Shown piece after piece: positions 1-8,728 of a stretch of DNA of 64,000 nucleotides. The first letter of the stretch is position 1, and the number at the start of each line of letters is the position of its first letter. The notes beneath the pieces were generated by a model. It did no database searches. It saw nothing but the letters and a program-made list of their open reading frames with translations, and had not been told where the DNA came from. Location of the stretch: assembly GCF_002573715.1 (NCBI RefSeq), contig NZ_PDHM01000028.1, forward strand, positions 124,001 through 188,000, written 5' to 3'. The DNA comes from Paenibacillus sp. EZ-K15 (GTDB lineage: Bacteria; Bacillota; Bacilli; Paenibacillales; Paenibacillaceae). The translations under genes and the position numbers were made by a program.

Positions 1-64
1 CTTGGCAGAGAATGCCGGAAATCCTTGATATATAAGGGTTTATACAGCCGCAGGCAACGGTTAT

Positions 65-94
65 TTGACATAGTGGCTTACTTTTTCTTATGAT
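65..94 (+). promoter_or_regulatory. candidate SigA promoter
   Basis: TTGACA at 65-70 and TATGAT at 89-94 are separated by 18 bases. This is a good match to a vegetative promoter upstream of the small secreted ORF at 241 and the membrane protein gene at 633. It was seen by eye only and no start site is known. Nothing else in bases 1-240 looks like a gene. Confidence 0.35.
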
Positions 95-240
95 TAATAG
101 CAATATACCTTGTTTTGAATACCGCATTCGTGGTGAAATTACGTACAACAACTTAAATGACTCATACTCATACGCTGACCATTAAGCCATATATTTTTCA
201 TGAACAAATCGATTATGAATTGTAGGAGTGACGATCCGAC

Positions 241-576
241 TTGGACCCCATACGAAGGACAAACAGAATTATATGTTCAACACTTGGCCTTCTTCTGATT
301 GCTTCCGTTACGCATGTTCCCCTGGTGGACATCACCGATTCCGCTGCCGCTACGCAGGGATTGGAAGCGTCTGAAGGAACTCTTCCATCGCCAACGCCGG
401 TACCCAAGAGTCCGGAACCTGTTCGGTTGATGCTGGAGTCAAAACGCCATGTGTATCTGCTTTCCTTGCATAACGTTACATCCCGTACCACGGATACCGA
501 TATGTTTCTGCTCCTCAAGCACATGATGCTAGACCCTTTAAAATTCCGGTCGAATTATGTTGACAGCCATGCATAG
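241..576 (+). CDS. small secreted protein of unknown function
   Basis: A 111-residue ORF starting with TTG, preceded by AGGAGTG about 12 bases upstream. Residues 1-37 look like a Sec signal peptide: a basic start (PIRRTNR), a hydrophobic core (LGLLLIASV) and an AAA-type end. The mature part is about 75 residues and holds a Pro/Ser-rich stretch (PSPTPVPKSP). I do not recognise the family. An antisense ORF overlaps it at 213-524, but it has neither a clear ribosome binding site nor a recognisable product, so the plus strand is preferred. It lies 48 bases before the next gene and may share its promoter. Confidence 0.45.
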   Translation: MDPIRRTNRIICSTLGLLLIASVTHVPLVDITDSAAATQGLEASEGTLPSPTPVPKSPEPVRLMLESKRHVYLLSLHNVTSRTTDTDMFLLLKHMMLDPLKFRSNYVDSHA

Positions 577-632
577 TAAGTGATGGTTATTAAAAAACTA
601 ATTCGGATCAGATAAAAAAGGATGTGTTTTGT

Positions 633-1985
633 TTGGATGACAGTATAGGCTTAAATTTATTCTTAGTCGCTGTGCTTATCGCAGCTACCGCTTTTTTCGT
701 TATGACGGAATTTGCTATCATAAGACTTCGTCCCAGCCGGGTAGACCAATTGGTAATGGAAGGGCGTAAAGGCGCGCTTGCCGTCAAAAAGGTAACTTCG
801 AATCTGGATGGGTACCTGTCTGCGTGTCAGCTGGGAATTACCATCACGGCACTCGGTCTTGGTTGGCTCGGGGAACCGACCATCGAGAAAATTCTTCACC
901 CGGTGTTTGATAGCTTTTCCATTCCTGCTGCTATCGCATCGCTAATCTCATTTTTGCTTGCATTTATTATCATGACTTATATTCACGTCGTTATCGGTGA
1001 ACTTGCGCCGAAGACGATTGCTATTAATAAAGCGGAAGCCGTGTCGTTCATCTGTGCGACACCTATTATCTGGTTTAACCGGATCATGTACCCGTTCATC
1101 TGGTTGCTGAACGGATCCGCCAACAAGATCGTTCGTCTGTTCGGCATGCATCCCGCCAGTGAGCACGAAGAAGCTCACTCGGAAGAAGAACTCCGCATGA
1201 TTCTGAGCGACAGCTATGAGAGCGGAAAGATCAACCAAGCCGAATACGGTTATGTAAGCCGAATTTTTGCTTTTGATGATATGCTTGCCAAGGAGATTAT
1301 GGTACCCCGTACCGATATGATCTGCCTGTATGTGGATAAGCCGCTTGCCGCCAATCTGCAAATCATCAAGCGCGAGCAGTACACCCGTTTTCCGGTTGTA
1401 CGCGGTGACAAGGACCAGATCGTCGGCATGGTGAACACCAAGCAGTTCTTCCTGGAGTTCGATGACAATTCCAACATCGACTTGACCAAGCTGATTCATC
1501 CGGCAATGACGGTATCCGAAGCGATTCCGATCAAGAAGCTGCTGCGGAAAATGCAGCAGGAAGGCACGCATATGGCCATCCTGATCGATGAATATGGCGG
1601 TACCTCCGGGATGATCACCATTGAAGATATTCTGGAGGAGATCGTCGGCGAGATTCGCGACGAATTCGACGAGGATGAAGAACGCGAGCTGACTCAGCCT
1701 GAGCCGAACCGCATTATTGCCGACGGCAAGGTATCCATTAACCGGATCAACGACCTGCTTCACACCGACCTGAGTACCGATGACCTCGATACGATCGGCG
1801 GCTGGCTGTACGGTCATAACTCCGAGCTTGCCAAAGGTGATGCATGGAGTTACGGTGACCTGAAGTTTACCGTCATCGAGAAGAAGACTCACCGCTACAC
1901 GAAGCTGCAAATCGTTAAAGAAACAGCGGAAACAGCAGCGGAAGAAGCAGCTGCCGTCGCGGCTGCAAGCGAAAACAACGAATAG
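633..1985 (+). CDS. CNNM/HlyC/CorC family transporter
   Basis: A membrane protein of the hemolysin-C/CorC/CNNM family, usually linked to divalent cation (Mg2+ or Co2+) export or homeostasis. It has an N-terminal DUF21 domain with about four membrane segments (roughly residues 1-190). Two CBS domains follow (about 205-330; IMVPRTDM and the IDEYGGTSG signature are visible), then a C-terminal CorC/HlyC-associated domain (about 350-430). An Ala/Glu-rich tail ends the protein. A GTG at 624 in the same frame would give three more residues, but AAAGGATG (about 617-624) would then overlap the start. TTG 633 sits 8-9 bases after that motif and is the better start. A strong terminator follows at 2002. 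Confidence 0.9.
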   Translation: MDDSIGLNLFLVAVLIAATAFFVMTEFAIIRLRPSRVDQLVMEGRKGALAVKKVTSNLDGYLSACQLGITITALGLGWLGEPTIEKILHPVFDSFSIPAAIASLISFLLAFIIMTYIHVVIGELAPKTIAINKAEAVSFICATPIIWFNRIMYPFIWLLNGSANKIVRLFGMHPASEHEEAHSEEELRMILSDSYESGKINQAEYGYVSRIFAFDDMLAKEIMVPRTDMICLYVDKPLAANLQIIKREQYTRFPVVRGDKDQIVGMVNTKQFFLEFDDNSNIDLTKLIHPAMTVSEAIPIKKLLRKMQQEGTHMAILIDEYGGTSGMITIEDILEEIVGEIRDEFDEDEERELTQPEPNRIIADGKVSINRINDLLHTDLSTDDLDTIGGWLYGHNSELAKGDAWSYGDLKFTVIEKKTHRYTKLQIVKETAETAAEEAAAVAAASENNE

Positions 1986-2001
1986 ATAATAGATAGCCAA
2001 G

Positions 2002-2043
2002 CCGCCATGCAGCCATTACCGGGTTATGCATGGCGGTTTTTTT
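2002..2043 (+). terminator. rho-independent terminator
   Basis: The stem CCGCCATGCA / TGCATGGCGG (2002-2011 and 2027-2036) is followed by seven T. It terminates the CNNM-family gene. Confidence 0.9.
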
Positions 2044-2137
2044 GTATGCGGGAATGATATTTTAGCACTTTAACAAGTTATAACTCTGCTGTAATATAGA
2101 AATAATCTAATTTCATACATATGGGGGGCAGCAAGTC

Positions 2138-3727
2138 ATGAATCGTCAAATCGCTATCATTGGAAGCAGCGGCGGCAATCTGTACAATCTCGGCGGCAAA
2201 GACCCGCTCAAGCTGCTGGATGAAATATTGATGCAGCTGGAGAGCGCAGGCCTATCCTGTGGGGCACTGCAGTTTATTGCTGCCCAGGTCTCCATGGATG
2301 CAGCCAAGGATACAACGCCTGCCACTCTTTACAGCTGGAGCATCTCTCAAGGAGAGCCGGTCGTTATCGCCGAGGGTACGCTTCAGCAGGTCAATCAAGC
2401 GGCTGAACGGCTGGACCGGGAGATTGCCGAGCAGATTGAACTCGGCGAAATCGACGGCATCATCGTTATGAGTGCCGACCCTGAGGGCAGCAACCGGCAC
2501 GCCATTGAGGCTGCTGCCAAGTTCCGTCTGCCAGTGACCGGTACTGGCGGAACTTCCATGGCCATCATACAAACCAAAGGCGCGCATGTCATCGCCGCCT
2601 CGGGTACAACCGGAACCACCAATCGAACCCGTGCGGTCACCTTTGTCACTTCCCTCAGCAAGCATTGGCGTCTTACGTACCGGCCGGTCATCGGAAATGC
2701 AACCGCGAACCTTCACGGGGCTTCCGGGAGCTCGTCGCCATGGCGGCGCATCAATATTCGCGGCATTATGATGGCATCCCTCCCCGGTTTCATCGGCATG
2801 GCCCTGATCCTCGCGGTCAGCAAGATCCCGGGGTTATCCTCGCTGACCGAGGTGTTTGATCTATTGATCAAGGCGCTGCCGGTCATCGTCGCTGTCATTG
2901 CAGCCAAACAGGTATCCGAACTGGACGAGGTATCCATCGTGGCAGGCATCGTGGCAGGTGTCCTTTCCGTCGAAGGGGGCATTATCGGAGGCATCATTGG
3001 CGGAATTGGCGCAGGTATCATCGTCCATTACATATTCCGTCAATGCGTGGAATGGCGTTTCCCTGCAACCACGGTCAACATTGTTGCAGGCGGTATATCG
3101 GGTCTGATTGCCGGGTTGCTGGTTTACTTCCTCATTGCGCCGATTGCGCTGAGTGCAGGGCAAGGCATCCGCTTCCTGATCGAAACCCTTGTCTCCTGGA
3201 GCCCGGCCATAGCCGGGTTGATTGCTGGCCTGCTGATCTGGCCCGCGATCATTGGCGGCGTCTATCATGCGGCCATCCTGCCGATTGTACTGCTGGAGAT
3301 GGAGACGACAAGCAACAGCTTCCTCGGCGCGGTCGATATGGTCGGTCTGGTGATGGTGTCCGCAGGAATCACGCTGGCCAACATTATCGCCCCACGGGAT
3401 AAGGGAGAAGCGGCCGTAGCGGCTCCCGGGTTTGCCATCAATATGGGTTTTGGCACTTTCGTTGAAGCTGCCTATCCCTTCATGTTTTCGAACAAACTTG
3501 TGTTTGCTGGGGCAATTGCTTCCGCAGGTCTTGGTGGCATGCTCGTCGGTTTATTCGGCGTTCGGGGAACTGCCTACGTGCCTTCCTTCATCGGTCCCAT
3601 CACATCGAATAACACCATTGGCTTCCTGATCTCTATGGCAGCCAGCATGCTCTGCTCATTCCTTATTACGTTCTTCGTAAACAAACTGTCCGGTTATCGG
3701 GATGCGAAGAACACTATGAGTATGTAG
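2138..3727 (+). CDS. PTS fructose EIIC-like membrane protein with extra N-terminal domain
   Basis: A 529-residue protein in two parts. Residues 1 to about 185 form a soluble Gly-rich domain (IGSSGG at 7-12, then TGTGGTS and ASGTTGTT). Residues 205-525 form a hydrophobic domain with about ten membrane segments. It resembles the fructose-type PTS EIIC permease, including a GFGTFVEAAYPF stretch where that family has its GITEGAIPF motif. No EIIA or EIIB phosphorylation domain is present here or next to it, so sugar phosphorylation would need partners elsewhere, or the protein does something different. The start is supported by GGGGGGCAGCA upstream. The gene stands alone between two terminated units. 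Confidence 0.65.
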   Translation: MNRQIAIIGSSGGNLYNLGGKDPLKLLDEILMQLESAGLSCGALQFIAAQVSMDAAKDTTPATLYSWSISQGEPVVIAEGTLQQVNQAAERLDREIAEQIELGEIDGIIVMSADPEGSNRHAIEAAAKFRLPVTGTGGTSMAIIQTKGAHVIAASGTTGTTNRTRAVTFVTSLSKHWRLTYRPVIGNATANLHGASGSSSPWRRINIRGIMMASLPGFIGMALILAVSKIPGLSSLTEVFDLLIKALPVIVAVIAAKQVSELDEVSIVAGIVAGVLSVEGGIIGGIIGGIGAGIIVHYIFRQCVEWRFPATTVNIVAGGISGLIAGLLVYFLIAPIALSAGQGIRFLIETLVSWSPAIAGLIAGLLIWPAIIGGVYHAAILPIVLLEMETTSNSFLGAVDMVGLVMVSAGITLANIIAPRDKGEAAVAAPGFAINMGFGTFVEAAYPFMFSNKLVFAGAIASAGLGGMLVGLFGVRGTAYVPSFIGPITSNNTIGFLISMAASMLCSFLITFFVNKLSGYRDAKNTMSM

Positions 3728-3859
3728 TGAGTTTGTAGTACATGGTCAATTCCAATATGCAAGATTTTAGCTAACCATTTAGTCTCAAAAAGAGTTTATA
3801 TAATAGATAGGCTCCTAAGTTAGATGCCTATCCCAATCGAAAAACGGAAGGAGGTTATC

Positions 3860-4414
3860 ATGATCGTGAAATTCAGAAGCCTATCGCTGTTCGCGCTGAC
3901 AAGTGTCCTGCTAGCCGCTTCGCTAATCTGGAACAGCGAACAAGCAGCCGCTAACGATGCCGAAGACTATTCCGTGATGGCGGCAGGCACGCCCATTACG
4001 AACGTTCTTGTTCACAAAGGCAAAGCGTACGTTCCGCTCAAGTCCTTAGCCGATGCAATGGGGTATGAGATTTCCTATACGTTGAAGGAGGAGTTGGACA
4101 ACTTTCATCAATATGACTTAAAGGCTGCGAACAGTCCCGCGGTATCGATATGGGGCAACGACAAGTGGGGATATACGATCGTTCGGCGGGCAACGCAAGA
4201 GATGAGCGTGAACGATATCGACATTTACAAGCCAGCCAAGCTATGCCCTGAAGAATCGGACCATTGCAAGCTCGATGAACGTAAGTACGAAGGACCCCTC
4301 TTCATAAAGAAAACCCTCTACGTACCTGTCCGAGACATGGCCACAGCCTTAAATCTGAAGCTGACCGTGACGCAAACCCAGAAAGGGCGCAGCATTCATC
4401 TGTCCAAGCGCTAA
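3860..4414 (+). CDS. secreted copper-amine-oxidase-N-like (stalk domain) protein
   Basis: A secreted protein of 184 residues. A longer frame opens at 3824, but AAGGAGG lies just before ATG 3860, which fixes the start. Residues 1-32 form a signal peptide (IVKFRSLSLFALTSVLLAASL, cleavage near AAA). The mature part carries the pattern of the copper amine oxidase N-terminal or stalk domain: GTPITNVLVHKGKAYVPLK, SLADAMGY and, near the end, KKTLYVPVRDMATAL. In Gram-positive bacteria such domains are common extracellular modules with no catalytic role of their own. The function is unknown. Confidence 0.75.
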   Translation: MIVKFRSLSLFALTSVLLAASLIWNSEQAAANDAEDYSVMAAGTPITNVLVHKGKAYVPLKSLADAMGYEISYTLKEELDNFHQYDLKAANSPAVSIWGNDKWGYTIVRRATQEMSVNDIDIYKPAKLCPEESDHCKLDERKYEGPLFIKKTLYVPVRDMATALNLKLTVTQTQKGRSIHLSKR

Positions 4415-4454
4415 AGCTCCCATTTATCTACTCCCCTAACGAATACTACTTAAA

Positions 4455-4491
4455 AAAAGCCAGGCAGAGTCACAAACTCTGCCTGGCTTTT
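4455..4491. terminator. bidirectional terminator
   Basis: A 16-base perfect inverted repeat with a five-base loop. A-rich on the left and T-rich on the right, it can end both the plus-strand stalk-domain gene and the convergent minus-strand gene. Confidence 0.9.
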
Positions 4492-4524
4492 AATCGAATA
4501 GAGGCAATCCAGCCTTCAAATTCT

Positions 4525-5559
4525 TCATTCCAGTTCTCTGATCTCTATGTCATCCGCGGACGTGATTTTCGAAATATCAAACTCTCTGAAACTATGGGTG
4601 CTCTCTTTCCCATTCATATCAAAATCCTGCTCGATCTTCTTCACACGGTCCGGCGTCTTCAAATCCGCCCCATAATATTCAATGTGAAGGTCCGTCTCCC
4701 CCTGTACCGTCACCGATGGCAGCCGCCGAATCAGCTCCAGCACCCGTTCCTTCTCTTGCGCCAGATTGTCTGCCGTCAAATCCGCGAACACGATTAAACT
4801 GATATTCTGACTGACATTTCCGTCGGCATTTGCGAGTTGGTTATAATCACGCTCAACCGTGTCGAAATCCAAGTTGACATAAGCATCCGCAAACGCCTGG
4901 TCCGGATAAAGCTCAGCCAACAGAGGTTTCAGCTGGTCTCTAAGCTGTTGTCCCCAAAGCAAATTCAAATATGTATCTTCCGATATGACAGGAGGGCTGG
5001 CATCATTGCTGCTAATCGTGAATTCCAGCTCAGGTGACTGTACCGGATGGGCTCTCAGATTGTATGTGCCGATGGCCCAGGTATAGTTCACGTCCGTTAC
5101 TTTAAAGGGTTCGTTGTACTTCTGTTCCAAATAGGACTCTGTCGCTTCCTGGACCTCTCGTTTCTCGGCGGCCGTCTTTATGAACGGAGCAGATCCCCAA
5201 GTATACCCCGCGTGTATGGACCCGGCGAACAGGGCAAGTCCGATCACCGTCCGCACAACGATTTTCCACGGAGAGGAGAGTTGGCGCCTCCGCTTCTCAT
5301 CGAACATCGGTTTCTTGGGTGATCGGTAGTTGAAGTAAATAACCGGTATAATCAGACCTATAATATGAATCCCAATGGCGAGCGGACCCAGAATCAGGCC
5401 CAAAAATCCTAATGTCATGAAAAAAATAAACAAAGCCGCTCCCTGAAGCGCTATAAGCAGCGTTCCGCCTATAATCATGCCCGGCGTCCCGATATAAAAC
5501 ATCCCGAGCCCAGTGCAGATCAGAGAGAGCAGCGTGGCAATCCATTGATGTTTCTTCAA
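4525..5559 (-). CDS. membrane protein of unknown function
   Basis: A 344-residue protein that starts with TTG at 5559, after an AAGGACGG motif. There are three hydrophobic segments: about 9-30, 35-75 (which may be two helices) and 103-122. A soluble C-terminal half of about 215 residues follows, rich in acidic residues and probably extracytoplasmic. The N-terminal part (SLICTGLGMFYIGTPG) recalls small Gly-rich TM2-like membrane segments. I do not recognise the soluble domain with confidence; YfjL-like Firmicutes proteins are one possibility. The gene is convergent with the stalk-domain gene and stands alone. Confidence 0.75.
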   Translation of the reverse strand: MKKHQWIATLLSLICTGLGMFYIGTPGMIIGGTLLIALQGAALFIFFMTLGFLGLILGPLAIGIHIIGLIIPVIYFNYRSPKKPMFDEKRRRQLSSPWKIVVRTVIGLALFAGSIHAGYTWGSAPFIKTAAEKREVQEATESYLEQKYNEPFKVTDVNYTWAIGTYNLRAHPVQSPELEFTISSNDASPPVISEDTYLNLLWGQQLRDQLKPLLAELYPDQAFADAYVNLDFDTVERDYNQLANADGNVSQNISLIVFADLTADNLAQEKERVLELIRRLPSVTVQGETDLHIEYYGADLKTPDRVKKIEQDFDMNGKESTHSFREFDISKITSADDIEIRELE

Positions 5560-5768
5560 GTTATCATCCGTCCTTCATGCAAATGGTTTGTGAATCATGG
5601 TCAGATCCTGACACACCCTATTATAACCGCTGTAGAGCTTGGAAAAAGAAAAATTTCGATCGATATGCTCTCACAGAAGGCCACGTAATAAGAAAAAGGT
5701 TGCCTTGCAATCATCAAATATGGTTCAGTTCGCTAAAATTTGATCATTCTATAATCTAAAAACCAAAA

Positions 5769-5792
5769 CCCACTTCACCGTAGTGAAATGGG
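5769..5792 (-). terminator. terminator after fumC
   Basis: CCCACTTCAC / GTGAAATGGG form a hairpin with a four-base loop. On the minus strand it is followed by a T-rich run (complement of 5757-5768). It terminates fumC. Confidence 0.8.
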
Positions 5793-5843
5793 CTGGGGGT
5801 TCAACCGAGGCCTGTTTTCCGATCAAGCTCTAAACCTTGGACC

Positions 5844-7232
5844 CTACTCCTTCGGATGGATCATTTCTTCCGGACGAACGATCCGGTCAAAATCCTCTCC
5901 GCGGAGCAGTCCGCTTGCCAGAGCCGCTTCACGAAGCGTTGTCCCTTCTTTATGCGCTTTTTTTGCGATGGCCGCGGCATTCTCATATCCGATATGCGGG
6001 TTCAGCGCCGTCACCAGCATCAGTGACCGCTCCATGTTCGCAAGGAGAACGTCAAGGTTGGCTTCGATGCCGACCGCGCAATTCTGGTCGAACGAATCCA
6101 TGGCATCCGACAGCAGGCGTACGGACTGCAGGAAGTTATAGATGATGACCGGTTTGAAGACGTTTAGCTCAAAATTACCCTGGCTTGCTGCAAAACCGAT
6201 CGTGGCATCGTTGCCCATCACTTGGCAGACTACCATCGTCAGTGCCTCGCTCTGGGTTGGGTTCACTTTCCCCGGCATGATGGAGCTGCCCGGTTCGTTG
6301 GCAGGGATCGAGATCTCGCCAATCCCGGAACGGGGACCGCTTGCCAGCCAGCGAACGTCGTTGGCGATTTTCATCAGATCAGCAGCCAGCGCCTTTAGCG
6401 CCCCATGGGCAAATACAATCTCGTCATGGCTGGTCAGCGAATGGAACTTGTTGCTAGCGGACGTGTAGCTTTTTCCGATCTGCATGCTGATTTCGGCAGC
6501 CGCCATTTCTCCAAATTTAGGATGCGCGTTAATACCGGTACCGACGGCAGTACCGCCAATAGCCAGCTCACGCAGCGGTTCTACGGCGGAAGCCAGCATC
6601 AATTCACACTTCTCCAGCATCCGATGCCAGCCGCTGATTTCCTGTCCGAGGGTCAGCGGTGTTGCATCCTGAAGATGCGTGCGGCCGATTTTGATCAGAT
6701 CCTTATATTCATCGCTTTTCTTCTCCAGCGTTTTCTTCAAGCGGCGCAGTGCGGGCAGCACATGATCTTCCACGGCCACGACCGCAGCCATGTGCATCGC
6801 TGTCGGAAACGTATCGTTAGAGCTTTGGGATTTGTTAACGTCGTCGTTGGGATGAACGCGCAGGGCGCTGTCTTTTTGCTCAAGCAGTTGATTCGCACGG
6901 TTCGCAATGACTTCGTTCACGTTCATATTGGACTGTGTGCCGCTGCCGGTCTGCCAAACCACCAGCGGAAAGTGCTCATCCCACTTGCCGGCCACAATCT
7001 CGTCGGCGGCGGTCGTAATCGCATCCACTTTGTCTGCATCCAGCTTACCAAGCTTGCCATTCACAATGGCCGCGCTCTTCTTCAATATCGCAAATGCCCG
7101 AATGATTTCCTTCGGCATCGTTTCGGTTCCAATCCGGAAATTCTCGGAACTGCGCTGTGTCTGCGCTGCCCATAGCTTATCCGCAGGCACTTTAACCTCA
7201 CCCAGGGTATCCTTCTCAATACGATAATCCAT
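5844..7232 (-). CDS. fumC: fumarate hydratase, class II
   Basis: Reversible hydration of fumarate to L-malate in the TCA cycle; class II enzymes are iron-independent cytosolic homotetramers. The 462-residue length matches the family. The substrate-binding stretches [12 protein letters not shown] and SSNDTFPTA are present, as is the fumarase/aspartase signature [11 protein letters not shown], so all active-site segments look intact. The start ATG 7232 has AAGGAGGAAGTTGGG directly upstream. It is transcribed alone, with a terminator at 5769. A TTAAGCGCTTAA palindrome lies about 30 bases upstream of the start. Confidence 0.97.
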   Translation of the reverse strand: MDYRIEKDTLGEVKVPADKLWAAQTQRSSENFRIGTETMPKEIIRAFAILKKSAAIVNGKLGKLDADKVDAITTAADEIVAGKWDEHFPLVVWQTGSGTQSNMNVNEVIANRANQLLEQKDSALRVHPNDDVNKSQSSNDTFPTAMHMAAVVAVEDHVLPALRRLKKTLEKKSDEYKDLIKIGRTHLQDATPLTLGQEISGWHRMLEKCELMLASAVEPLRELAIGGTAVGTGINAHPKFGEMAAAEISMQIGKSYTSASNKFHSLTSHDEIVFAHGALKALAADLMKIANDVRWLASGPRSGIGEISIPANEPGSSIMPGKVNPTQSEALTMVVCQVMGNDATIGFAASQGNFELNVFKPVIIYNFLQSVRLLSDAMDSFDQNCAVGIEANLDVLLANMERSLMLVTALNPHIGYENAAAIAKKAHKEGTTLREAALASGLLRGEDFDRIVRPEEMIHPKE

Positions 7233-7261
7233 CCCAACTTCCTCCTTTGGCTTCCTTGAAT

Positions 7262-7273
7262 TTAAGCGCTTAA
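7262..7273. promoter_or_regulatory. palindrome upstream of fumC, weak cre-like
   Basis: TTAAGCGCTTAA is a perfect 12-base palindrome about 30 bases upstream of the fumC start. It shares the AARCG core with CcpA (cre) sites but misses the outer TG...CA bases. Catabolite control of fumC is only a possibility. Confidence 0.25.
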
Positions 7274-7471
7274 TATTCCATCTCCCCTATTATGACATAG
7301 ACTTGCCCAAGAAAAAAACAGACGGGATGAACGGCTTTGGCTGCCTGGCTTAAAGCACTGGCTCGGCTGCCTTCTTGGCTCGCTTACTCACCGTCACCTC
7401 ATACGAAACAACGCGGTTATCGAACGATTCGCTGCCGCTTCTTCAATCAAGCTAACGATAATATTCCCGCC

Positions 7472-8497
7472 TTACAACAGCCACTCAAACCAGCGCGCAT
7501 GCCCATCCGTCCGTGCCACCGTAAACTGGCTCGGCACACCTCCGAGAATATAATCGGCATGGAGATGCTCATCCTCCATATTGTTGTAGACATGCACGAT
7601 ATCGCGGACGCTTCCGATTTCATTTAAGTGATGCAGCAGTTTTTGCTTAGACGCCTCCGGAATCTGATTAGCCACATGCGTATGAAATACGCAAATGACG
7701 GCCTCCTCCGGGATGCTCCTCACGATTTCGGGAAGCAACGCGGTCCCATCCCCTTCTCGGAACTGTATCCCGGACTGCTGCTTCAATACCTCCGCCACAT
7801 GCTCCAGCATGGATACCCTGTCGTGATTACCCGGCCAGATTAAAGACCGCAGCCACAACAAATGCTCCGGGTTTCGCACGTCATTCACATGCAGGTCGAT
7901 CCCCATCCGATAGACGACCGGGGGACTGGAAGCCAGCAGGAACGGCGTACGGCTCCCCCTGATCTCCGATGTGATATGAACCTTTGACCCCGCTAGGCCG
8001 TAACTCTCCGCGTCCCCATAGGAATAGCTGTATTGATCCCACAGCAGCTGCAATCCGGCACTAGTTCCAAGCTCCACCAAGGCAAGCGGCTTACGGACCT
8101 TGTCATAGATCGAGCAGAACACCGGATACAAATACGCACAGCGGCGGACTTCGTTCGTTTGTACCCGTTTACTCTCCAGTATCCCGATAATGGCTGCCTG
8201 ATGCTTCAGCACAAATGAACGAAAATGGGGATAACAGGAGCTCATTTCCTTCGGATGTTCCACAAGGCCGGGGTAATACGCCCTCAGCTCCGGCCCCTCA
8301 CCCTGGAGCAGCAAATATTGAACTGCGCCAAACAGCATATTGGGTACAGGCTGGCCTGCAGGAACAAACGCAGCGACTTGCAGCACCTCTTCATCATCGG
8401 CTATATGGCGCGACAAATACTCATAGAACACACTGGAGCCCGGACATTCCCGCTCAGCAAAATGACGAAACACGTTGACCATCCGTTTATGAGCCAC
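7472..8497 (-). CDS. DUF2332 domain-containing protein
   Basis: A 341-residue soluble protein of the DUF2332 family, which has no established biochemical role. The glycine-rich stretch ALVELGTSAGLQLLWD resembles the start of a nucleotide- or SAM-binding fold. The HTHVANQIPEA and NNMEDEHL motifs near the C terminus are typical of this family. The start is GTG 8497; an in-frame ATG lies five codons downstream at 8482. The gene is separated from the cyd operon by a 230-base gap that holds a long palindrome. Function unknown. Confidence 0.8.
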   Translation of the reverse strand: MAHKRMVNVFRHFAERECPGSSVFYEYLSRHIADDEEVLQVAAFVPAGQPVPNMLFGAVQYLLLQGEGPELRAYYPGLVEHPKEMSSCYPHFRSFVLKHQAAIIGILESKRVQTNEVRRCAYLYPVFCSIYDKVRKPLALVELGTSAGLQLLWDQYSYSYGDAESYGLAGSKVHITSEIRGSRTPFLLASSPPVVYRMGIDLHVNDVRNPEHLLWLRSLIWPGNHDRVSMLEHVAEVLKQQSGIQFREGDGTALLPEIVRSIPEEAVICVFHTHVANQIPEASKQKLLHHLNEIGSVRDIVHVYNNMEDEHLHADYILGGVPSQFTVARTDGHARWFEWLL

Positions 8498-8626
8498 CTT
8501 ACATCACACCCCTAAAGTTGTAATTAACCTTTATCCTGCTTAAGACTAATGTTACATCTTTCCAGGATGCGCGTGGATTTGGATCTTTTATCAGGCTCAT
8601 TAAGAAAAATAAGATGGAGACAAAAA

Positions 8627-8706
8627 AAGAACCGACCCTAAATGAACTGCACCCCAATTGTTAGGTCATGTCTAACAATTAGGGGCATTTCAAAAGGGCG
8701 GTTCTT
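8627..8706. repeat. 80-bp IS-end-like palindrome acting as terminator of the cyd operon
   Basis: An imperfect palindrome. Outer arms AAGAACCG / CGGTTCTT enclose inner arms TGAACTGCACCCCAATTG... and the complement of ...AATTAGGGGCATTTCA. The inner arms (8644-8692) look like two head-to-head terminal repeats of an IS3/IS150-type element (from memory of the TG-ACTG-ACCCC pattern). No transposase lies between them. On the minus strand the structure ends in a run of T (complement of 8622-8628), so it can terminate cydC transcription. Confidence 0.6.
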
Positions 8707-8728
8707 CTACTAAGGATGCTGTTGTTGT

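Noticed and set aside
213-524. Minus-strand frame over the small secreted ORF
   Set aside because: No ribosome binding site and no signal or domain; the plus-strand frame has a signal-peptide-like start.
948-2000. A 350-codon minus-strand frame over the CNNM-family gene
   Set aside because: It is a shadow of a gene with intact CBS and DUF21 domains and shows no domain of its own.
8644-8692. Intact insertion sequence
   Set aside because: Only the IS-like ends are present, facing each other, without transposase or room for one.
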